A stretch of 18,036 bases of DNA. Source: an uncultured Wenzhouxiangella sp. GTDB lineage: Bacteria > Pseudomonadota > Gammaproteobacteria > Xanthomonadales > Wenzhouxiangellaceae. This document shows, in pieces, positions 1-7,169 of this stretch. Within the stretch, counting starts at the first letter, position 1; the number at the start of each line of letters is the position of its first letter. The notes under the pieces were generated by a model. The model saw nothing but the letters and a program-made list of their open reading frames with translations. It ran no database searches and was not told the DNA's origin. The stretch covers positions 1 through 18,036 of the forward strand of contig CALEIM010000049.1 in assembly GCA_937876395.1 (NCBI GenBank). The letters run 5' to 3'. The translations under genes and the position numbers were made by a program.

Positions 1-156
1 GAGAGAAACGGCAGCCGATCGCTCAAGTTCGGCGTGGCCGAGGCTCTGGCCGGCCTGCATCAGGAAACCGACCCGCACGGTGCCGAGACCGGGCGCTGGC
101 AGCAAGAGGTGCTGGCGCTGTCACCCGCCTCCCTGCCGGAGGACGACCAGAGGTGA
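1..156 (+). CDS. C-terminal fragment of an unidentified protein
   Basis: An open frame enters the window at base 1 and runs 51 codons to TGA at 154-156. The visible tail is hydrophilic, contains a short alanine/leucine-rich helix (KFGVAEALAGLH) and ends in an acidic stretch (LPEDDQR). There is no membrane segment and no motif I recognise. The frame is supported by its stop overlapping the GTG start of the sigma factor gene at 153, which implies translational coupling and a shared transcript. Sigma factors of the type encoded next often sit beside large Ser/Thr kinases or TPR proteins, but the fragment is too short to test that, so no function is assigned. Confidence 0.6.
   Translation, partial: ERNGSRSLKFGVAEALAGLHQETDPHGAETGRWQQEVLALSPASLPEDDQR
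138..142 (+). promoter_or_regulatory. Ribosome binding site of the first sigma factor
   Basis: GGAGG lies 10 bases before GTG at 153, inside the end of the preceding gene. It is a near-perfect Shine-Dalgarno sequence. It supports the GTG start and the 4-base overlap GTGA with the upstream stop codon. Confidence 0.7.
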
Positions 157-701
157 GCGAAATCACCCGCCTCCTGTCTCCTGAGCATGGCGGCCCACCC
201 GATATGGATGCCGTATTCGAAGCGCTGTATCCCAGACTGCGCCAGCTCGCCCGCGCAAATCTGGCCCGACTCAATCCCGGCGAAACACTGACCCCCACGG
301 CTTTGGTCGCCGAGGCATACACCAAGCTGGTTCAGGCTGATTCCCTGAGTCTGCACAGTCAGCAGCACTTCTATGCCTGTGCTGCGCGGGCCATGCGCCA
401 TATCATCATTGACAGCGTGCGCTCCCGGTATGCGAGCAAGCGTGGCGGTGATTATGAGCTCATTACCCTGCATGAAGATCATCTGGCGCTGGCGGAAACG
501 CCCCAGCATCTGCTCGAACTGGACCGCGCCCTCGATGAGCTCGATACGCTGTCACCGCGCCAGCGGCAACTGGTGGAAATGAAGTTTTTTGCCGGTCTGA
601 GCGTGCGCGATATTGCCGGGGTGATGGCCGTATCCGAACGCACCATGTGGCGCGAATGGGAGCGCGCGAAGGCTTTTCTGCACGCCCGCCTGAGCAGCTA
701 A
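153..701 (+). CDS. ECF-type RNA polymerase sigma factor (TIGR02999-like)
   Basis: This 182-residue protein has the layout of an extracytoplasmic-function sigma factor. Region 2 covers roughly residues 20-95, with PTALVAEAYTKL and an ARAMRHIIID segment. Region 4 covers roughly 125-180, with LSPRQRQLVEMKFFAGLS followed by a helix-turn-helix (VRDIAGVMAVSERTMWREW). The wording resembles the TIGR02999 (Sig-70_X6) group, whose members are often associated with Ser/Thr kinase genes rather than classical anti-sigma factors. The GTG start is chosen because GGAGG lies 10 bases upstream and the start overlaps the preceding stop. It is expected to direct core RNA polymerase to a small set of promoters. 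The regulon and inducing signal cannot be read from this window, and no anti-sigma gene follows: the next gene is convergent, 16 bases away. Confidence 0.9.
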   Translation: MSEITRLLSPEHGGPPDMDAVFEALYPRLRQLARANLARLNPGETLTPTALVAEAYTKLVQADSLSLHSQQHFYACAARAMRHIIIDSVRSRYASKRGGDYELITLHEDHLALAETPQHLLELDRALDELDTLSPRQRQLVEMKFFAGLSVRDIAGVMAVSERTMWREWERAKAFLHARLSS

Positions 702-717
702 CCAATCGACTAATCGG

Positions 718-1392
718 CTAATCGTCCTGTAGCTGATCTTCAAGCTCGGCTACGCGGGCTTCGAGTGCTTCGATTCGATCCAGCAACGAGGGCTCGTCCG
801 GGTCTGCCGGGGAGCGATTTGCGCCTGTAGCCTCCGCTCTGCCAACCTTGACCGGTCCGCTCAGCAGATGCATATAGCGATCTTCGCGCTGGCCACTCAT
901 GCGCGGCAATTGCGTGACCATGGGCGGCTGGCGGCTCATCAGACGCTCCAGCGCAAAGCTGACTTCCTCGGCATCGTCGAAGCGGTGCAGCCGCTCGCTG
1001 CGGGTCAACAGCTCGTTGATCGTCTGTGGTCCGCGCAGCATCATCAGGGCGACCAGGGCAAGCTGGCCGGCGGTCAGTTCCAGGCCCTTTTCGGCCGTAT
1101 GCCGATAGCGTTCGGCCCGCGATGAGAACTGGTGACGTACCAGGCCCTTGCGCTCCAGCTCGCGCAGGGTCTGGCCGACCCGACCTGGATCAAGCTTCAT
1201 CACCGGCTCGCGGCTGGTTTTCTGGTTGCAGGCGGTGGTTACGGAATTGAGAGTCAGCGGGTAGGCGTCGGGCGTGGTGGATTCCTTTTCGACCAGGCAG
1301 CCGAGTACGCGCGCCTCGATGGCGCTCAGGCGCAGTTCGTCGGTAACTTCGTCGCTCACCTGTTCCGGGCCGACTTGATCAGAGTCGCTCAT
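718..1392 (-). CDS. yceH: YceH family protein (DUF480, UPF0502)
   Basis: This 224-residue protein matches the YceH/DUF480 family. Its hallmark N-terminal stretch includes LSAIEARVLGCLVEKE followed by TPDAYPLTLNS and ACNQKTSREPVM. The family fold is two winged-helix domains, here about residues 20-100 and 105-175, suggesting nucleic-acid binding, but the role of YceH is not established. The last 20 residues (LLDRIEALEARVAELEDQL) form a short leucine-heptad coiled coil, probably for self-association. The ATG at 1390-1392 overlaps the TGA of the upstream aminotransferase gene (ATGA), so the two are almost certainly cotranscribed and translationally coupled. Its stop lies only 16 bases from the end of the convergent sigma factor gene. 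Confidence 0.92.
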   Translation of the reverse strand: MSDSDQVGPEQVSDEVTDELRLSAIEARVLGCLVEKESTTPDAYPLTLNSVTTACNQKTSREPVMKLDPGRVGQTLRELERKGLVRHQFSSRAERYRHTAEKGLELTAGQLALVALMMLRGPQTINELLTRSERLHRFDDAEEVSFALERLMSRQPPMVTQLPRMSGQREDRYMHLLSGPVKVGRAEATGANRSPADPDEPSLLDRIEALEARVAELEDQLQDD

Positions 1393-2585
1393 GAGTCTGT
1401 TCCCCTGCTGATTGCATTTCCGATGCGCTCCACGGCCGTTTCAAGCTGGTTGAGCCCGCAGGCAAAGGACAGGCGCAAATGCCCAGCCGTGCCAAAGGCC
1501 GTGCCGGGCACGGTGGCGACCTGCGCTTCGCTGAGCAAATACTCGGCAAGGGCAATATCGTTGGTCAGGCCGAGCATCTCGATTGCGTCGCTGAAATCGG
1601 CAAAGGCGTAAAAGGCGCCGTCGGCGGGCGCACAGCTAACGCCCGGCAGCGCGTTGAGGGCCGGAATCAGCCAGTCGTGACGCTGTTTGAAGGCCTGGCA
1701 CATCTTGCCGACACAGCTCTGATCCTGTGTCAGGGCGGCAAGTGCTGCGGCCTGGCTGACCGAGCTGGGGTTGGAGGTGCTCTGACCCTGGATTTTGCGC
1801 ATTTCTGTGATGACTTTGGCTTTGCCGGCGGCGTAGCCGATGCGCCAGCCCGTCATGGCATAGGCCTTGGATACGCCGTTGATGACTACGGTCCGCTCTT
1901 TGAGCTCCGGAACAACCTGCGCAAGGGTGGAAAAAGGCTCATCAGCCCACCAGATATGCTCGTAGATATCGTCCGTGCAGATCATGATGCGCGGATGATT
2001 GATCAGTACCTCGCCAATGGCGGCAAGCTGTTCGCGACGGTAAGCGCGACCGCTGGGGTTGCTGGGCGAATTGAGAATCAGCAGCCGAGTCTGTTCGGTG
2101 ATCGAGGCTTCCAGTTGGGCCGGAGTGACCAGATAACCGTCTTTTGCGCTGGTGTTGAGAATGGCCGGGGCACCCCCGGCCAGCCGGACCATGTCAGGAT
2201 AGGACACCCAGTAAGGTGCCGGTATCAGGACCTCGTCACCATCTTCAACCACGGCCTGGATCAGGTTGTAAAGGCTTTGTTTGGCGCCGTTCGAGACGAG
2301 AATCTGATCGGGCCGGTAGTCAAGTTCGTTGTCGCGCCGGAATTTCTCTATGACGGCTTGTTTGAGTTCGATTGTGCCGTCCACCGCCGTATAGCGGGTC
2401 TGTCCGGCCCTGATGGCCTGGATGGCAGCGCTCTGGATGTGGTCGGGTGTGTCGAAATCCGGCTCACCGGTGCTCAGCGAAATGACGTCGGTGCCGCCGG
2501 CTTTCAGTTCGGCCGCCTTGGCCGCCATGGCCAAAGTTGCAGAAGGTTTGACCTGGGCAACTCGGGCTGCAAATCGAAATGTCAC
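1389..2585 (-). CDS. Class I/II PLP-dependent aminotransferase, probable aspartate aminotransferase
   Basis: This 398-residue protein belongs to fold-type I PLP aminotransferases, probably the class I-gamma aspartate aminotransferases (Thermus-like) rather than the E. coli AspC subgroup. The visible active site is complete: the Schiff-base lysine K240 in GVSKAYAMTGWRIGY, the cofactor pair D205 and Y208 in TDDIYEH, N176 in SPSNPSG, W126 in PAPYWVSYP, and R371 in LRLSFA, which should bind the substrate alpha-carboxylate. It would interconvert aspartate/2-oxoglutarate and oxaloacetate/glutamate in the cytoplasm. Related amino donors such as aromatic or prephenate substrates cannot be excluded by eye. 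Translation starts at GTG (2583-2585) behind a GGGAG site. It is divergent from uvrB and overlaps yceH downstream by 4 bases. Confidence 0.92.
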   Translation of the reverse strand: MTFRFAARVAQVKPSATLAMAAKAAELKAGGTDVISLSTGEPDFDTPDHIQSAAIQAIRAGQTRYTAVDGTIELKQAVIEKFRRDNELDYRPDQILVSNGAKQSLYNLIQAVVEDGDEVLIPAPYWVSYPDMVRLAGGAPAILNTSAKDGYLVTPAQLEASITEQTRLLILNSPSNPSGRAYRREQLAAIGEVLINHPRIMICTDDIYEHIWWADEPFSTLAQVVPELKERTVVINGVSKAYAMTGWRIGYAAGKAKVITEMRKIQGQSTSNPSSVSQAAALAALTQDQSCVGKMCQAFKQRHDWLIPALNALPGVSCAPADGAFYAFADFSDAIEMLGLTNDIALAEYLLSEAQVATVPGTAFGTAGHLRLSFACGLNQLETAVERIGNAISRGTDS

Positions 2586-2592
2586 GTTGAGG

Positions 2593-2597
2593 CTCCC
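2593..2597 (-). promoter_or_regulatory. Ribosome binding site of the aminotransferase
   Basis: On the minus strand GGGAG sits 7 bases before the GTG at 2583-2585. It fixes the non-ATG start that gives the family-typical N-terminus (FRFAARVAQVKPSATLAM). Confidence 0.65.
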
Positions 2598-2649
2598 TGT
2601 TGGGCTTGAAGTGGAAAGGCCGTCCGGGCCACAAGTTTACAAGGGCAAT

Positions 2650-2655
2650 TATAAT
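2650..2655 (+). promoter_or_regulatory. -10 element of the probable uvrB promoter
   Basis: A perfect TATAAT lies 34 bases before the uvrB ATG, giving an expected transcription start near 2662 and a leader of about 27 bases. No convincing -35 hexamer exists at the correct distance (GGCCAC at 17-base spacing), and there is no TG extension. The -10 alone is the evidence. I see no LexA-type palindrome nearby. Confidence 0.45.
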
Positions 2656-2677
2656 GGGGCTTGCAACGCGAAAGAAC

Positions 2678-2681
2678 GGAG
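2678..2681 (+). promoter_or_regulatory. Ribosome binding site that fixes the uvrB start
   Basis: GGAG lies 7 bases before ATG 2689. The reading frame stays open upstream to 2413, but that extension overlaps the divergent aminotransferase and contains the promoter-like TATAAT. The ATG at 2689 with this site, giving a 672-residue protein, is therefore the supported start. Confidence 0.7.
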
Positions 2682-2688
2682 CGATTCA

Positions 2689-4707
2689 ATGAGCAAGCGT
2701 TTTCGCATGGCCTCGCCCTATGCGCCGGCCGGTGACCAGCCTGCAGCCATTGATTCGCTGGTCGAAGGTTTGCTTGCCGGGCATTCTCACCAGACTCTGC
2801 TGGGCGTAACCGGCTCGGGCAAGACCTTCACCATGGCCAATGTCATCGAGCGCGTACAGCGCCCGGCGCTGGTCATGGCGCCCAACAAAACCCTGGCTGC
2901 CCAGCTTTACGGCGAGTTCAAGGCGTTCTTTCCGGACAATGCGGTCGAGTATTTCGTCAGCTATTACGACTATTACCAGCCCGAAGCCTATGTGCCATCG
3001 TCGGACACCTTCATCGAGAAGGATGCCGCGATCAACGAGCACATTGAGCAGATGCGCCTGTCAGCGACCAAGGCGCTGCTGGAACGGCCCGACAGCCTGA
3101 TCGTGGCCACCGTGTCGTCCATTTACGGGCTGGGTGATCCCAGCTCGTTCATGAAGATGACCCTGCCCCTGGTCGTTGGCGAGCGCATGAATCAACGCCA
3201 TATACTGCGCCGTCTGGCTGAAATGCAGTATTCGCGCAATGATTTTGAACTCCGCCGCGGTACTTACCGGGTGCGCGGAGAGGTGATCGACCTGTTCCCG
3301 GGCGATTCCGAGATCGAGGCGGTCCGGGTCGAGCTGTTTGACGATGAAATCGAGCGGATCAGTTATTTCGACCCGCTCACCGGCGAACTGCGCGAAAAGC
3401 TCGACAAGCTGACCGTTTTCCCGAAAACCCACTACGTCACGCCGCGCCAGGTGGTGCTCGACGCCGTCGAGGCAATCAAAGCCGAGCTCAAGGAGCGCCT
3501 GGAAGGACTTGAGCGTGCCGGCAAGCTGCTCGAGGCCCAGCGCCTGAGGCAGCGCACCGAGTTCGATATTGAAATGATGCTTGAGCTCGGCTACTGCCAG
3601 GGCATTGAAAACTACTCGCGTCATCTGACCGGCCGCCAGCCCGGCGATCCGCCGCCGACCCTGTTCGATTACCTGCCCAAGGAATCGATTCTGATCGTTG
3701 ACGAGTCCCACGTCACCATCCCGCAGATCGGCGGGATGTACCGCGGCGACCGGGCCAGGAAGCAAACCCTGGTCGAGTACGGCTTTCGCCTGCCGTCGGC
3801 GATGGACAACCGGCCGCTGATGTTCGAGGAATTCGAAGAGCGTGCCGCACAGATGATCCTGGTTTCGGCCACGCCCAGGCAGTGGGAGTTTGATCACTCC
3901 CAGTCGGTTGCCGAGCAGGTGGTTCGACCGACCGGTCTGGTTGACCCGCAGGTGGAAGTGCGGCCGGTCGACAGCCAGGTCGATGACCTGCTGTCAGAAA
4001 TCCATCAGCGTGCGGCCGCCGGCGATCGGGTGCTGGTCACCACCCTGACCAAGCGCATGGCCGAAAACCTGACCGAATATCTGGCCGAACACGATGTGCG
4101 CGTGCGCTATCTGCACTCCGACATCGAAACGGTCGAGCGCGTTGAAATCATTCGTGATTTGCGGCTCGGAGTGTTTGACGTACTGGTCGGCATCAATCTG
4201 CTGCGCGAAGGCCTGGACATGCCCGAAGTCTCGCTGGTGGCGATTCTTGATGCCGACAAGGAAGGCTTCCTGCGCTCGGAAGGTTCGCTCATCCAGACCA
4301 TTGGCCGGGCGGCCCGCAACGTGCGCGGCAAGGCCATACTCTACGCCGACAAGATCACCAATTCGATGCAACGCGCCATCGAAGAAACCGAGCGCCGCCG
4401 CGCCAGGCAAATTGCGCACAACGAAGCCCACGGCATCACGCCGCAGACCATCGTCAAGAACATCGCCGACATCATGGCCGATGCCCAGCAGGTGCCGGGC
4501 CGCGGAAAGCAGACGCTGAAGGCCGCCGAAACGGCCGCTGGCTATCAAAACGAGCCGCTGGCTACCCCACAGCAAGCGGCTCGCGAGATCGCCCGGCTGG
4601 AAAAGGACATGTTCAAGGCAGCCGAGGAGCTGGAGTTTGAAAAGGCCGCCGAGCTCCGCGACCGCATCCACCAGATTCGCGAACAGAAATTCAGGTCCGC
4701 GACCTGA
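2689..4707 (+). CDS. uvrB: Excinuclease ABC subunit B
   Basis: UvrB is the damage-verification subunit of bacterial nucleotide excision repair. It is loaded onto DNA by UvrA and recruits UvrC for incision. At 672 residues it is full length (E. coli has 673). Visible landmarks are Walker A GVTGSGKT at about 39-46; the strand-separating beta-hairpin with its tyrosine cluster (SYYDYYQPEAYVP, about 91-103); the Walker B-type DESH at 338-341; helicase motif VI QTIGRAARN at 536-544; and a C-terminal UVR domain at about 634-666 (KAAEELEFEKAAELRDRIHQ), which binds UvrC/UvrA. The ATG at 2689 is preferred over the longer open frame because of its ribosome binding site, promoter and normal length. It is transcribed alone, divergent from the aminotransferase and convergent with the TonB receptor gene. 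Confidence 0.98.
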   Translation: MSKRFRMASPYAPAGDQPAAIDSLVEGLLAGHSHQTLLGVTGSGKTFTMANVIERVQRPALVMAPNKTLAAQLYGEFKAFFPDNAVEYFVSYYDYYQPEAYVPSSDTFIEKDAAINEHIEQMRLSATKALLERPDSLIVATVSSIYGLGDPSSFMKMTLPLVVGERMNQRHILRRLAEMQYSRNDFELRRGTYRVRGEVIDLFPGDSEIEAVRVELFDDEIERISYFDPLTGELREKLDKLTVFPKTHYVTPRQVVLDAVEAIKAELKERLEGLERAGKLLEAQRLRQRTEFDIEMMLELGYCQGIENYSRHLTGRQPGDPPPTLFDYLPKESILIVDESHVTIPQIGGMYRGDRARKQTLVEYGFRLPSAMDNRPLMFEEFEERAAQMILVSATPRQWEFDHSQSVAEQVVRPTGLVDPQVEVRPVDSQVDDLLSEIHQRAAAGDRVLVTTLTKRMAENLTEYLAEHDVRVRYLHSDIETVERVEIIRDLRLGVFDVLVGINLLREGLDMPEVSLVAILDADKEGFLRSEGSLIQTIGRAARNVRGKAILYADKITNSMQRAIEETERRRARQIAHNEAHGITPQTIVKNIADIMADAQQVPGRGKQTLKAAETAAGYQNEPLATPQQAAREIARLEKDMFKAAEELEFEKAAELRDRIHQIREQKFRSAT

Positions 4708-4755
4708 GCGCCAGTGATTTCTCTGCGGCGCTGGTGAGCTGCTGACCGAGGCACC

Positions 4756-6948
4756 TCAAAAACGGTAGTCCAGGCCGACGCTGACGGTGCGCGGCTTGTT
4801 TGGACGTGCGCCGTGGGGTGAGCGGGCGATGATGACCTGTTCGTCGAGCAGGTTGTCGAGCTTGAGGAAGGCGGTCAGATCGTCGCTCAGCGCGTAGCGG
4901 GAAATCCAGTCGACCACGAACAGGGATTCGGTGCGCCCGAAGGCATCGCCACTGCGGTTGCAGCCGACCTGCACGCAGGTCTCGTCCATGTACTTGGCAA
5001 TGAAGTGATTGTCCCAGCCGCTGGCATGTTCAAGGCCAAGGCGCAGGCTGAAGATATTTTCCGGAATGTCGGCGAGATGGTCACCATCGAACACGCCGCT
5101 GGACGGATTGTCGGCACTGATTTTTGCCTGGGTCCAGGTGTAGTTGAAGGCCATTGGAATGCGCAGGCTGTCGGTACGCCACTCGTTAGCGAGCTGGAAT
5201 TCCAGTCCGCTGACAACCGCCTCGCCGGTGACGAAGCTGCCGCTGGTCGCACCGTTGCTGCACGGAGTCGCCAGGGAGCAGACTTCGGCCTGGTTTTCGA
5301 AGTCGCTGTAGAAGCCGACCAGTTCGGCGAACAGTCGATTCTGGCGATAGCGCAGGCCGAACTCGTAGTTGACGCTGGTTTCGGGTTCGTCGTGTTCCTG
5401 GGCGCCGCCGCCGAGCGGGGCGAAACCGCGGTGGACGCCTCCGAGAAGCTGGAAACGGTCGTCGATATCCCAACTGAATGAAGCGCCGGGCAGCCATTCG
5501 CTGCCGCTGCTTGAGCGGAAATCAGCCTGGTCGGAACGGTCCGGCGTATCGAACTCGCGACGGAACGTATCGACATCTTCATAGCGCAGGGCCAGATCAA
5601 GTCGGAAATCGGAGCTGATCTGCCATTCATCGACCGCCCAGAAGGCGAGTGCATCGGCGCCTTCGAGGCGATTGTTGCTGCCGGCCGGTGGAATGATCTC
5701 TTTGAACACCAGGCTGCCGTTGATCTGATCGTAAACCTCAACTTCCTGGTATCGATCCATGTCATCGCTGTGATCACGACCGCCGATCTGCAGGCGGTGA
5801 TTGCCAAACAGCGCGGTCAGATTGAGTTCGATGCCCTCGGAGTCGTAGGCGCGGTCGCCGTGGGTGTAGCCGAGGTCGTGCAGATCCATTTCGCCGTGAA
5901 GTATGGCCTGGGCATCGGCGTCGCCGGCGTTGGCTGCGTCGACCAGGGAGCCCAGACTGGTTCTGAACCAGTCGCGCTCGAATTCGTTGCGGTAGGCCAG
6001 CGCTGAGAGCGTCATTCGATCGTTCAAGCTGAAATCCCAGGCCAGCGACAAGCCGGTGTGGTCATTGACCATCTGATCAATTTCCGACAGTCCGTAGCGG
6101 CGGTTGGGGTCGCGCGCAAAATCGGCGTCGGTCAAACCCGCGTAGGTCTCGTTGGAAGTCTGTTCCGAGTACTGCACCTTGGCCAGCAGGCTGTGGCGAT
6201 TGCCGCTCCAGGCGAGCTTGGCCATGTAACTCTGGATGTCGAAACCGGTATCGCGGTTGCTGCGGTCGATGTCTTTGAAGCCGTCGCTGTTGCGATAGAC
6301 GGTATCGACCAGAAAGCCAAAGTTGCCGCTGGAGCCGCCGTAGTGGGCATGCGTGTTGTGTTCGCTATTCTCGCCCAAGGTGGTGACGATGCGACCGCTG
6401 TTCTCGGCCGGGATGGGGGTGGTGACCAGGTTGATCACGCCGCCGGTGGTTTGCGGTCCGTAGCGGAGCAGCGGTGCGCCTTTGATGACTTCCACGGCGT
6501 GCATCTGGAACGCTTCCGGGAAGTAGTAGGCGGCCGGGTTGGAGTAGGGCGCCGGGGCAATCAGCACGCCGTCTTCGAGCAGCGTCACCTTGCTCGATCG
6601 GCCGCCGGCTGCGGCGCGAATGCCGATGTTGGGGCGCAGGCCCTGGCCATCTTCCTCGCGAATATAGACCCCGGGCACGGTCTTGAGTAGCTGGTTGATA
6701 TCGGTGCGCAGCTCAATGTTCATCTGGTCGGGGTCGATAACGGCGCTGGTACCCGAAAAGCGGCGTGCGTCCTCACTGCTGCCGACGATGCGCACGCGAT
6801 CAAGCATGAAAGCGAATGCGCGCTCGGTCGCCGCCGTCATTTCCTGACGCCAGATCTCATCCTCATTGTCCGTTGAACCCTGCGCAGCCAATGCCAAGGG
6901 AAGGCACGCCAGCAGCGCTGCAAACAGGGCAGTCTTGCGAAATTTCAT
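4756..6948 (-). CDS. TonB-dependent outer-membrane receptor, FecA-like (ferric siderophore/citrate uptake)
   Basis: This 730-residue outer-membrane receptor has a signal peptide at about 1-22 (cleavage near LALAA), a TonB-box-like segment near 50-56 (DRVRIVG), and a plug domain at about 65-180 (NIGIRAAAGGRSSKVTLLEDGV, split here by its variable middle; APAPYSNPAAYYFPEAF; IKGAPLLRYGPQTTGGVINLVTTP). A 22-strand-type barrel follows, ending in the terminal phenylalanine expected for outer-membrane proteins (LDYRF). The plug wording is that of the FecA-like branch. It would import an iron chelate using TonB/ExbBD energy. The distance from signal peptide to plug is too short for a FecA signalling domain, and no fecI/fecR pair is adjacent, so it should not signal in the FecA manner. 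A Fur box lies upstream at 6998-7016. The exact ligand cannot be read. Confidence 0.92.
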   Translation of the reverse strand: MKFRKTALFAALLACLPLALAAQGSTDNEDEIWRQEMTAATERAFAFMLDRVRIVGSSEDARRFSGTSAVIDPDQMNIELRTDINQLLKTVPGVYIREEDGQGLRPNIGIRAAAGGRSSKVTLLEDGVLIAPAPYSNPAAYYFPEAFQMHAVEVIKGAPLLRYGPQTTGGVINLVTTPIPAENSGRIVTTLGENSEHNTHAHYGGSSGNFGFLVDTVYRNSDGFKDIDRSNRDTGFDIQSYMAKLAWSGNRHSLLAKVQYSEQTSNETYAGLTDADFARDPNRRYGLSEIDQMVNDHTGLSLAWDFSLNDRMTLSALAYRNEFERDWFRTSLGSLVDAANAGDADAQAILHGEMDLHDLGYTHGDRAYDSEGIELNLTALFGNHRLQIGGRDHSDDMDRYQEVEVYDQINGSLVFKEIIPPAGSNNRLEGADALAFWAVDEWQISSDFRLDLALRYEDVDTFRREFDTPDRSDQADFRSSSGSEWLPGASFSWDIDDRFQLLGGVHRGFAPLGGGAQEHDEPETSVNYEFGLRYRQNRLFAELVGFYSDFENQAEVCSLATPCSNGATSGSFVTGEAVVSGLEFQLANEWRTDSLRIPMAFNYTWTQAKISADNPSSGVFDGDHLADIPENIFSLRLGLEHASGWDNHFIAKYMDETCVQVGCNRSGDAFGRTESLFVVDWISRYALSDDLTAFLKLDNLLDEQVIIARSPHGARPNKPRTVSVGLDYRF

Positions 6949-6997
6949 GTTGCGAGTCCGTAAATTTGTGAAATGGAGTAAATATGCGGACGGGATT

Positions 6998-7016
6998 GTA
7001 AATGCAAATCATTATC
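6998..7016 (-). promoter_or_regulatory. Fur box in the promoter of the TonB receptor gene
   Basis: On the minus strand GATAATGATTTGCATTTAC matches the classical 19-base Fur consensus (GATAATGATAATCATTATC) at 14 of 19 positions, with the first nine identical. It lies 49 bases before the receptor ATG and itself contains a -10-like GATAAT, so iron-loaded Fur would occlude polymerase. I infer repression when iron is plentiful. Confidence 0.72.
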
Positions 7017-7054
7017 ATACGCAAGCGATTCAAGCGAACTGAAACTGCAAATGG

Positions 7055-7072
7055 CGCAGATGACGCAGATTC
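7055..7072. repeat. Tandem 9-base repeat, two copies (CGCAGAT type)
   Basis: CGCAGATGA is followed immediately by CGCAGATTC: two 9-base units sharing their first seven bases. The pair lies in the 221-base gap between the TonB receptor and serine hydrolase genes, upstream of the Fur box. The same unit recurs as a doublet at 14296-14313. It probably belongs to a dispersed intergenic repeat. Confidence 0.5.
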
Positions 7073-7169
7073 CAAGGGAGGAAGATCAGGACGGACGATT
7101 TTGATTCAAAAACTCAGAAATGCCAGTGCACAGTTGACCGTACACCGGCTTTTTTGATCAGCCCGGAAG

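Noticed and set aside
1479..2609. Plus-strand open frame of 376 codons opposite the aminotransferase
   Set aside because: Antisense shadow of a gene with complete catalytic motifs.
2413..2688. Upstream extension of the uvrB reading frame by 92 codons
   Set aside because: It overlaps the divergent aminotransferase, contains its start region and the TATAAT element, and would make UvrB longer than the family. ATG 2689 has a ribosome binding site and gives normal length.
4707..4732. AGCGCC/GGCGCT hairpin between uvrB and the TonB receptor gene as a terminator
   Set aside because: Only 6 base pairs with a 14-base loop and no T-run on either strand, so it does not qualify as an intrinsic terminator.
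7144..7165. CCGGCT...AGCCCGG near the end of the serine hydrolase gene as a terminator
   Set aside because: The T/A run lies inside the loop instead of after the stem, and the stem is short and imperfect.
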